A DNA stretch of 5,266 bases from Opitutaceae bacterium (lineage in GTDB: Bacteria; Verrucomicrobiota; Verrucomicrobiia; Opitutales; Opitutaceae): assembly GCA_003168315.1 (NCBI GenBank), contig PMSP01000044.1, positions 1,423 to 6,688 on the forward strand, given 5' to 3'. Within the stretch, counting starts at the first letter, position 1, and every line of letters begins with the position of its first letter. The position numbers and the translations under genes were made by a program. Below, one piece after another: positions 1-4,885 of the stretch. Below the pieces are notes generated by a model. The model did no database searches and was not told the DNA's origin. It saw only the letters and a list, made by a program, of their open reading frames with translations.

Positions 1-511
1 CGGCCTCGAGCGGGGAATTGGCGGGCGCCTCCGCGGAAAGGTCCATGCAGAGCGAGGCGCGCTGGTCGCCCGAGGCGTCGGAGAGGCCCTTGCCGAAGCG
101 CTGGCTCGACTCGGCCTCGATCCATGCGAGGCCCTCGGTGATCGTCTTCCTGTCCGCGACGCTGCTCGGGTACGGGGCGCTGACCCACTCGTCCAGGAAA
201 TCCGGGACCCCGACCGACGAGGCCGCGGGCCACCCGCCCTCCGCCGGGATGATGACGTCCGAGAGCACCGTGCTCGTGCGGCGCTCGGCATCGGTGAAGG
301 TGAGCGGCCAGTAGTCGCCGGGCGTGTAGGGCTTCACGAGGTCCGGGTCGATTCCGTAGCCGCGCGCCGGGACGGCCGGCGGCGCGGGGGTCCCGGCTGC
401 CTCCGACGCGGCCAGGGAGAAGGGGTCGGCAAGCATCGCACCCGCGCCGGCGGCCAGCATCCACTTGATCGCGAGGCGCCTGTCCATGCGTTCGGGGAGG
501 GGGGTGTGCAT
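1..511 (-). CDS. Gluconate 2-dehydrogenase subunit 3 family protein, Tat-targeted small subunit (3' end cut off by window)
   Basis: This is probably the small (gamma-type) subunit of a membrane-associated FAD dehydrogenase, serving as chaperone and export partner of the GMC catalytic subunit encoded just upstream. The window holds 170 codons from an ATG at 511. The N-terminus has a twin-arginine signal: DRRLAIK at residues 10-16, a hydrophobic stretch at about 17-28, then a small-residue region where cleavage could occur near residue 35. The mature part begins with an Ala/Pro-rich linker. It then shows the family-like block LSDVIIPAEGG (residues 83-93) followed by GVPDFLDEWVSAPY (101-114), typical of Gluconate_2-dh3 proteins. 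Family members are usually about 200-240 residues, so most of the protein is present. The gene starts 14 nt after the GMC stop codon, which indicates one transcript. A second in-frame ATG at 487 (residue 9) would still keep the RR motif. Neither start has a clear Shine-Dalgarno sequence. The family call rests on motif recognition. Confidence 0.85.
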   Translation of the reverse strand, partial: MHTPLPERMDRRLAIKWMLAAGAGAMLADPFSLAASEAAGTPAPPAVPARGYGIDPDLVKPYTPGDYWPLTFTDAERRTSTVLSDVIIPAEGGWPAASSVGVPDFLDEWVSAPYPSSVADRKTITEGLAWIEAESSQRFGKGLSDASGDQRASLCMDLSAEAPANSPLEA

Positions 512-525
512 CGGTTTATCCGTTT

Positions 526-2328
526 TCAGATGTTTCCGCGGCGCATCTCGTCAAGGACGCGGTCGGCCGCGCGCCACGCGAGCGCCATGATGGTGAGCGT
601 CGGGTTCTTGTCGGCGTTCGACGCGAACACGCCGCCGTCGGCGACGAAGACGTTTTTCACATCCCACGTCTGCGACCAGGGATTCGTGACGGAGGTGGCC
701 GCGTCGGTGCCCATGATGGTGCCGCCGACCTCGTGGATCACCCTGCCGCCGGGCTCGATGGCCTTGCGGCCGTCGGGGTCGGGCTGCGTTTTGTTGACGC
801 CGCCCATGGCCTCGATCCAGTCGGCGAACATCCTCTGCATGTGGGCGACCTGACGGGTCTCGTGGTCGGACCACTTCCAGCTGAAGCGAAGGACCGGGAT
901 CCCCCATTTGTCGACGACCTTGGGGTCGAGCTCGCAGAAGGAGTCCTTGTTGGGGATCATCTCCCCCCTGCCCGAGAATCCGATCTGCGAGCCGTAGTAG
1001 CGGCGGGCATCCTCCTTCATCCTGACGCCGAAGCTCGTCTTCGCGTCCACGTCGGGGGTGAACGGGGCGTAGCCGCCGGGCATCCCCTTGCCGGTCCCAA
1101 ACTCGATGTGGTAACCGCGCGCGAAGCCGAGCTTGCCCGCGCGCTGCTCCTTGTAGAGCCACCAGGGGGCGTAGACATGGAGGCCGCCGGCCCCGTCCTC
1201 GTTGTGCGGCGGAAGGCCCTCCAGGAGGGGGATCTGCCCCCTCCAGTTGGCCCCGACCGTGTCCATAATGTACTTGCCGACGAGGCCGCCCGAGTTGCCG
1301 ATGCCGCCGGGGAACTGGGCCGACTTGGAATTCAAAAGGACGCGGACGGTCTCGCATGCGCTCGCCGCGAGGACGACGGCCCTCGCCGAGGCGCGGTGCT
1401 CGAGGCCGGTCGCCTTGTCGATGTAGATGACGCCGGTCGCCTTCCCGGAGGCGTCGACCGAAACCTCGCGCACCATCCCGTTCGTCAGTATGTCCAGGTG
1501 TCCCGTGGCCAGCGCCGGCGGCAGGTGGACGGTCGTCGACTGGTAGTTGGCGCGGATCGAGCATCCCCGGCCGCAGCTCGTGGCCCAGAAGCACGCGGCC
1601 CGGTTCTGCATGTCCTCGGCGATGATGCGCTGCGCCCTCGCGTTCCCGGGATGGAGCTTCGCGGGTATCGTCCGGTGGTCGAGCGGGCGGCTCAGGACCG
1701 CGCGACGGATGGGAATGACGGGAATCCCGAGCTTGCGGCCGCGCTGCCGGGCGAGGAGTTCGCCGATCCTCGCCTTGGGCGGGGGAAGCAGGCAGCCCTC
1801 GGGCGAGTCGGGCGTGTTCTCGAGCCCGCTGTTCGAGCCGTAGACCCCGATCAGCATCTCGACCTTGTCATAGTAGGGTGAAACGTCCTCGTAGGAGATG
1901 GGCCAATCAAAGCCGAGCCCGTCCCTCGACCTCGGCTTGTAGTCATAGGGCCCGTTGCGGAGCGCGTGGCGGGCCCAGTGGTTCGTCCTGCCGCCCAGCA
2001 TGCGGGCGCGCCACCATGAGAACTGGCGCTCCTTCTCCTCGGAGGCGTTGGTATAGGGCTCCCCGGGGACGGACCACCCGCCGTCGATCGTCGCGTCGAA
2101 GAAGCCAAAGGGCTTGTCGGGCGTCGCGGCCCCGCGCAGGGGCGCCTTGTCCGGCGTCTGGAACATCGGCGTCTCGCTCCTCGGGTCGTAGTTGCGCCCG
2201 GCCTCGATCATCAGGACCCGGGCTCCGTCCATCGTGAGCGTGTAGGCCGCCTGGCCGCCGCCCGCGCCGGACCCGACGACGATCACGTCATATCTTTCCG
2301 CGGCGGACGAGGGGGTGACAAATGCCAT
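526..2328 (-). CDS. GMC-family FAD-dependent oxidoreductase, catalytic subunit of a sugar/polyol (gluconate-type) dehydrogenase
   Basis: This enzyme is predicted to oxidise an alcohol group of a sugar, sugar acid or polyol using bound FAD; the substrate is unknown. With the ATG at 2328 it has 600 residues. The Rossmann FAD motif YDVIVVGSGAGGG lies near the N-terminus (glycine loop 19-25), with the ribose-binding acid at E42 in MIEAGR. The GMC signature MLGGRTNHW is at about 110-118. The C-terminal catalytic pair is His532 (HEVGGTIMG) and Asn575 (NPTLTIMALAWR). Cys246, Cys252 and Cys256 form CX5CX3C, the spacing that ligates a 3Fe-4S cluster in Burkholderia FAD-glucose dehydrogenase. No signal peptide is visible, consistent with Tat hitchhiking on the small subunit encoded 14 nt downstream. 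The reading frame extends to a GTG at 2415, adding 29 residues. I prefer 2328 because FAD-domain proteins normally begin close to the Rossmann strand and a plausible promoter lies between the two starts. Ribosome-binding support is weak: only a G-run about 12 nt upstream. Confidence 0.93.
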   Translation of the reverse strand: MAFVTPSSAAERYDVIVVGSGAGGGQAAYTLTMDGARVLMIEAGRNYDPRSETPMFQTPDKAPLRGAATPDKPFGFFDATIDGGWSVPGEPYTNASEEKERQFSWWRARMLGGRTNHWARHALRNGPYDYKPRSRDGLGFDWPISYEDVSPYYDKVEMLIGVYGSNSGLENTPDSPEGCLLPPPKARIGELLARQRGRKLGIPVIPIRRAVLSRPLDHRTIPAKLHPGNARAQRIIAEDMQNRAACFWATSCGRGCSIRANYQSTTVHLPPALATGHLDILTNGMVREVSVDASGKATGVIYIDKATGLEHRASARAVVLAASACETVRVLLNSKSAQFPGGIGNSGGLVGKYIMDTVGANWRGQIPLLEGLPPHNEDGAGGLHVYAPWWLYKEQRAGKLGFARGYHIEFGTGKGMPGGYAPFTPDVDAKTSFGVRMKEDARRYYGSQIGFSGRGEMIPNKDSFCELDPKVVDKWGIPVLRFSWKWSDHETRQVAHMQRMFADWIEAMGGVNKTQPDPDGRKAIEPGGRVIHEVGGTIMGTDAATSVTNPWSQTWDVKNVFVADGGVFASNADKNPTLTIMALAWRAADRVLDEMRRGNI

Positions 2329-2368
2329 GAGGGGTATCGGCCCCCAGAAGAAAGCGCGGTCACCGGCG

Positions 2369-2397
2369 ATTGTCCATACCGGGAGTTCGGAACCCAA
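2369..2397 (-). promoter_or_regulatory. Candidate sigma70-like promoter for the dehydrogenase operon
   Basis: Read on the minus strand, TTGGGT (complement of 2392-2397) is followed after exactly 17 nt by GACAAT (complement of 2369-2374). The -10 box matches TATAAT at four of six positions and the -35 box matches the conserved TTG. Transcription would begin near 2362, giving a leader of about 35 nt before the ATG at 2328. It would place the alternative GTG start at 2415 upstream of the message. Matches of this quality occur by chance, so this is only a candidate. Confidence 0.25.
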
Positions 2398-2426
2398 CGG
2401 AGTTGATTGTTGCACGGGCGTTTGTT

Positions 2427-2430
2427 AGGA
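2427..2430 (+). promoter_or_regulatory. Ribosome binding site (AGGA) deciding the GTG start of the TonB receptor gene
   Basis: AGGA lies 10 nt before the GTG at 2441. The nearby ATG at 2431 is in another frame and abuts the AGGA directly, so it cannot use it. The GTG also opens directly into a signal-peptide-like N-terminus, so the two lines of evidence agree. Confidence 0.5.
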
Positions 2431-2440
2431 ATGACACCCG

Positions 2441-4501
2441 GTGCGTCCCATCCAAGCATTCGCGGTCCTGGCGATCCTGCCTGCGGCGTTCGGGCAGGTC
2501 GAGGTGCTTGATCCCGTCACGGTCACCGCGACCCGCGCGCCCGAGCCGCTCTCCCAGCTTCCCTACACGGTCGAGATCATCGGGGAGGCGGCGTTCGACG
2601 ACACGTCCTCGCTGACGGTCGACGACGCCCTTCGCGGGTCCGCGGACTTCAGCCTCTTCCGCCGCAACGACAGCATGACGGCAAATCCGACCACGCAGGG
2701 GGTGTCGCTCCGGGGCCTCGGCCCAAGCGGCACGAGCCGCTCGCTCGTCCTCCTGGACGGCGTCCCCCTGAATGACCCGTTCGGAGGCTGGGTCCCCTGG
2801 AGCCTTGTCCCGGTGGATTCGCTCGCGGCCGCCGAGATCGTGCCGGGAGGCGGCGCCTCGGCCTGGGGAAACGCGGCCCTGGCAGGCGTGATCCAGCTCT
2901 TCAGCGTGCGCCCGGCCGCGGGTTCCGGCGACGCCGTGGCCCGCGTCGGCGACTTCGGCACGCGCAGCGGGGACCTCGCCCAGGCCCTCACGCTCGGGCC
3001 GGGCACCCTGGAACTGCGCGGCGAGGACTTTACGACGGACGGGACGGTGCTCGTCGCCCCGGACAACCGCGGCCCCGTCGACATTGACGCCGCCAGCCGC
3101 CACAACCTCGAGTCGGCGATCTGGCGGGGAGCGCTCGGGAACGCGGGCGTCGTCGTCACGCTGCGCAGGTACGAGGAGTGGCGCGACAACGGGACCGCCT
3201 ACCAGCAGAACCAGCTCAAGCTCCTCTTCGGGTCGGTCGCGCTTTCCGGAAAGATCGGATCGGAAGAGACGTGGTCACTGACGACGTACATGCAGGGCCA
3301 GTCGGCCTCGCAGACCTTCAGCTCGGTCAACGCGGCGCGGACCGCGGAGACGCCCGCCAGCGACCAGTTCGACGTGCCGACGACGGCGGTCGGCTTCGCC
3401 GGATCGACGACATGGGCCGATGGGCGGGGCGGGGCGACAACCGTCGGCGCGGACGTGAGGGACATCCGGGGAGAGACCCGCGAGGACTATTCCTACAGCG
3501 GGGACAGCTACGCGGACCAGCGCTTCGCCGGGGGCCGCCAGACCTTCGCGGGCCTGTTCGCGGAGCAGAGCGAGCCCCTGGGCCCGTCGTTCCATGCGAT
3601 CGTGGGCGCCCGGCTCGACCGCTGGGAGGACAGCGACGGGCACCTGCGCAACGTGGCGATGTCGACCGGAAGGCTGCTCCTCGGGGACTTCTACCCGACG
3701 CGGACGGGGACCGAGTTCAGCCCGAGCGCGGGCCTCACCTGGGACGCGACCAGGGAGCTCCAGTTCCACGTCGAGGCCCAGCGCGCCTTCCGCCAGCCGA
3801 CCCTGAATGAGCTCTACCGGCCGTTCCGCCAGGGGAACACGACGACGCTAGCGAACGCCGGCCTTGCGACCGAGCACGCCGACAGCGCCGAGGTCGGCGC
3901 CACCTGGAGGCGCGGCGGATTCAGCGCGACACTCGAGGGATTCGCGGCGCGCCTTGAGGACGCCGTTTCCAACGTCACCCTGGCCCAGGGCCCGGGGACC
4001 TTTCCCCTCTTCGGCACGCTTCCCGCCGGGAGCATCGGCCAGGAGCGCCTGAACCTCGGCCGCGTGGACACGCAGGGTGCGCAGCTCGGGGTCAACTGGA
4101 GGCTTTCCGAGGCGTGGAGCCTCCAGCTGTCGGCCGTCGACGAGGAGGCGACGGTCGCCGCGGCGGCGGTCGCCCCCGCCCTGGTCGGCAAGACCGTGCC
4201 GGAGGTCCCGCGGTGGAGCGCGTCCCTCGGCGCGACGTGGCACCCGTTGCGGCGCGTGTTCCTCGAGGCCCGCGTGAGGACGACGGCCGCGCAGTTTGAC
4301 GACGACCAGAATCTCCTCCCCCTGGGGCCTGCGACCGTGGTCGACGCGTCGCTTCGCGTCGTGGTCTCCGGGCATGCGGAACTCTTCACCTCCGCGGACA
4401 ACCTGGGCGACGCGCAGGTGGAGACCGCCCACAGCGCCCTCGGCGTGTACAACGTAGCGCCGCCCCGGATGGCCTCGGCGGGCGTAAGAGTCAGCTGGTA
4501 G
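2441..4501 (+). CDS. TonB-dependent outer-membrane receptor (ligand unknown)
   Basis: This is a 686-residue outer-membrane active transporter, expected to bind a scarce ligand such as a siderophore, cobalamin or oligosaccharide and import it with energy from TonB-ExbB-ExbD. A short signal peptide occupies about residues 1-19 (Arg2, then a hydrophobic run ending PAAFGQ). The TonB-box-like DPVTVTATR is at 24-32. The plug domain follows, with TVEIIGEAAF (43-52), GVSLRGLGPSGTSRSLVLLDG (87-107), VPLNDPFGGW (108-117), the VEI-like AEIVPGGGASAWGN (131-144) and ALAGVIQLF (146-154). The rest is a barrel of alternating strands ending NVAPPRMASAGVRVSW, with the terminal aromatic residue expected for BamA-dependent insertion. 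Length and architecture are normal for BtuB/CirA-like receptors, and no extra N-terminal STN signalling domain is present. The GTG start is supported by AGGA 10 nt upstream. The gene is divergent from the dehydrogenase operon and probably ends at the hairpin at 4504-4524. The sequence alone does not identify the ligand. Confidence 0.93.
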   Translation: MRPIQAFAVLAILPAAFGQVEVLDPVTVTATRAPEPLSQLPYTVEIIGEAAFDDTSSLTVDDALRGSADFSLFRRNDSMTANPTTQGVSLRGLGPSGTSRSLVLLDGVPLNDPFGGWVPWSLVPVDSLAAAEIVPGGGASAWGNAALAGVIQLFSVRPAAGSGDAVARVGDFGTRSGDLAQALTLGPGTLELRGEDFTTDGTVLVAPDNRGPVDIDAASRHNLESAIWRGALGNAGVVVTLRRYEEWRDNGTAYQQNQLKLLFGSVALSGKIGSEETWSLTTYMQGQSASQTFSSVNAARTAETPASDQFDVPTTAVGFAGSTTWADGRGGATTVGADVRDIRGETREDYSYSGDSYADQRFAGGRQTFAGLFAEQSEPLGPSFHAIVGARLDRWEDSDGHLRNVAMSTGRLLLGDFYPTRTGTEFSPSAGLTWDATRELQFHVEAQRAFRQPTLNELYRPFRQGNTTTLANAGLATEHADSAEVGATWRRGGFSATLEGFAARLEDAVSNVTLAQGPGTFPLFGTLPAGSIGQERLNLGRVDTQGAQLGVNWRLSEAWSLQLSAVDEEATVAAAAVAPALVGKTVPEVPRWSASLGATWHPLRRVFLEARVRTTAAQFDDDQNLLPLGPATVVDASLRVVVSGHAELFTSADNLGDAQVETAHSALGVYNVAPPRMASAGVRVSW

Positions 4502-4503
4502 GA

Positions 4504-4524
4504 GTGCTCCCCTCAGGGGAGCGC
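4504..4524 (+). terminator. Hairpin terminator after the TonB receptor gene
   Basis: Three bases after the receptor stop codon, GAGTGCTCC-type sequence forms a 9-bp stem: 4504-4512 pairs with 4516-4524, all Watson-Crick except one G-U pair (4505/4523), around the 3-nt loop TCA. The seven inner pairs (4506-4512 with 4516-4522) are perfect. The stem is GC-rich, but only TT follows it rather than a true T-run. It may therefore be a weak or factor-assisted terminator, or an RNA-stabilising 3' end. Its position between the receptor and the kdp leader favours termination. Confidence 0.6.
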
Positions 4525-4530
4525 TTGCGG

Positions 4531-4570
4531 CTTAATACACTCTTAGCGGTTTGGCGTGGGTAATTAACTG
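4531..4570 (+). promoter_or_regulatory. AT-rich patch, likely location of the kdp operon promoter
   Basis: This 40-bp stretch has 17 G/C bases (about 42%) inside otherwise strongly GC-rich DNA. It contains TAATAC (4534-4538 region) and TAATTA (4561-4566), either of which could be a -10 element. No convincing -35 hexamer sits 16-18 nt upstream of either, so a specific promoter is not assigned. Elsewhere kdp operons are commonly controlled by KdpD/KdpE, but I cannot point to a KdpE site here. The call rests on base composition and position between a terminator-like hairpin and the kdp genes. Confidence 0.3.
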
Positions 4571-4604
4571 AGCGTCTTCCGCCTTCGGTGCTAAGCTTGC
4601 GGGC

Positions 4605-4679
4605 ATGAACTCGCACGCTCCTCACAGCATCCGCACGGCGGGCCGCCCCGGGCGCCGCAACCGGAGGGCCCTCTCGTGA
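4605..4679 (+). CDS. Possible 24-codon leader ORF overlapping the first kdp micro-gene (doubtful)
   Basis: An ATG at 4605 opens 24 codons, beginning MNSHAPHSIR and ending in an Arg-rich tail (GRRNRRALS). Its TGA stop at 4677-4679 overlaps the GTG start at 4676 in the sequence GTGA. Such a 4-nt overlap is typical of translationally coupled genes. Against it, there is no Shine-Dalgarno sequence before the ATG, the peptide resembles nothing I recognise, and short open frames are common in GC-rich DNA. It could be a leader peptide that couples translation into the kdp operon, or simply chance. Confidence 0.2.
   Translation: MNSHAPHSIRTAGRPGRRNRRALS
4663..4667 (+). promoter_or_regulatory. Strong Shine-Dalgarno site (GGAGG) for the micro-ORF at 4676
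   Basis: GGAGG is separated by 8 nt from the GTG at 4676, which is optimal spacing. It is the best ribosome binding site in the window and is the main reason to accept the 28-codon ORF as a real gene. It overlaps a perfect 10-bp palindrome, GAGGGCCCTC, at 4664-4673. Confidence 0.75.
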
Positions 4680-4762
4680 GCGACACTCCCTTCATCGTGC
4701 TGTCGGTCGCCTTCTTCGTCGTCTCCGTGGCCTTCGCCTACTTCTGCGAGAAGGTGCGCTAA
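4676..4762 (+). CDS. 28-residue single-pass membrane protein heading the kdp operon
   Basis: This micro-gene encodes a short N-terminus (MSDTP), one hydrophobic helix at about residues 6-23 (FIVLSVAFFVVSVAFAYF) and a polar tail, CEKVR. It is a single transmembrane segment, probably with the basic tail in the cytoplasm. It starts at GTG 4676 with an excellent GGAGG Shine-Dalgarno sequence 8 nt upstream, and ends 27 nt before kdpF on the same strand. I recall similar proteins of about 25-30 residues, with an AFF...AY...CE/D-[KR]-[LV] pattern, beside kdpF in other phyla, usually unannotated. That is memory, not a search result. A role as an accessory subunit of the KdpFABC potassium pump is a reasonable inference from position and shape, but no function is established. 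It is distinct from KdpF, which follows separately. Confidence 0.7.
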   Translation: MSDTPFIVLSVAFFVVSVAFAYFCEKVR

Positions 4763-4789
4763 GGAGCGCCCTCCCGCGAACCCTCTCCC

Positions 4790-4873
4790 ATGGAAACCAT
4801 CATCTTCGGCCTCATCGCCCTCGCCCTCCTCCTCTACCTCGTGTTCGCGGTCCTGCGTCCCGAGAAGTTCTGA
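4790..4873 (+). CDS. kdpF: Potassium-transporting ATPase small subunit KdpF
   Basis: KdpF is a 27-residue single-helix inner-membrane peptide that stabilises the KdpFABC high-affinity potassium pump. The sequence runs METIIFGLIALALLLYLVFA and ends in VLRPEKF, matching the family pattern of one hydrophobic helix, a central L-x-Y-L and the hallmark LRPEKF C-terminus. The length is normal for the family. kdpA begins 12 nt after its stop. The ATG at 4790 is the only in-frame start available. It has no Shine-Dalgarno sequence at normal distance, since the nearest AAGGAG (4761-4766) is 23 nt away and overlaps the stop of the preceding micro-gene. Translation may therefore depend on ribosomes arriving from upstream. 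Confidence 0.93.
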   Translation: METIIFGLIALALLLYLVFAVLRPEKF

Positions 4874-4876
4874 GGA
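4872..4876 (+). promoter_or_regulatory. Ribosome binding site (GAGGA) for kdpA, embedded in the kdpF stop codon
   Basis: GAGGA overlaps the last two bases of the kdpF TGA stop and lies 9 nt before the kdpA ATG at 4886. It fixes the kdpA start and suggests that kdpF and kdpA translation are linked. Confidence 0.65.
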
Positions 4877-4885
4877 TTCACAGCC

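Larger units (their letters stand above)
2329..2440. other. Divergent intergenic region between the dehydrogenase operon and the TonB receptor gene
   Basis: This 112-bp gap must hold the 5' signals of both flanking transcription units, which point away from each other. A candidate minus-strand promoter is listed separately. On the plus strand TTGATT at 2403-2408 resembles a -35 box, but a -10 partner at normal spacing would fall at about 2426-2431, too close to the receptor start at 2441 to convince. On the minus-strand message, GGGG at 2342-2345 can pair with CCCC at 2331-2334 just before the dehydrogenase ATG. I see no clear long inverted repeat that would mark an operator. Confidence 0.6.

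Noticed and set aside
18..314. Plus-strand 98-codon frame at the left end
   Set aside because: It is antisense to the small-subunit gene, which has a coherent Tat signal and family motifs. The plus-strand translation resembles nothing.
551..1594. Same-strand 347-codon frame within the GMC gene
   Set aside because: Its Arg/Gly/His-rich translation is the typical frame-shifted shadow of a GC-rich coding region, and the GMC frame is intact across it.
733..1881. Long open frame (382 codons) on the plus strand, antisense to the GMC gene
   Set aside because: It lies entirely inside a well-supported GMC oxidoreductase gene. Its translation is low-complexity and rich in Arg, Gly, Ala, Asp and Val, and it matches no recognisable domain. 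Long antisense frames are expected in GC-rich genes.
2329..2415. N-terminal extension of the GMC gene to the GTG at 2415
   Set aside because: The extra 29 residues do not form a signal peptide, the Rossmann motif would start unusually late, and the frame crosses the candidate promoter. It remains possible but is less likely than the ATG at 2328.
2360..3103. Minus-strand 247-codon frame overlapping the receptor gene start and the intergenic region
   Set aside because: It has Arg/Ala/Gly-rich composition, no domain and no ribosome site. The receptor signal peptide and plug domain occupy the opposite strand convincingly.
4525..4675. A ydaO-type (c-di-AMP) or other potassium-related riboswitch upstream of kdp
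   Set aside because: Such riboswitches precede potassium-uptake genes in some bacteria and the leader is long enough, but I do not see the conserved motifs or the expected stem arrangement. A covariance-model scan would decide it.
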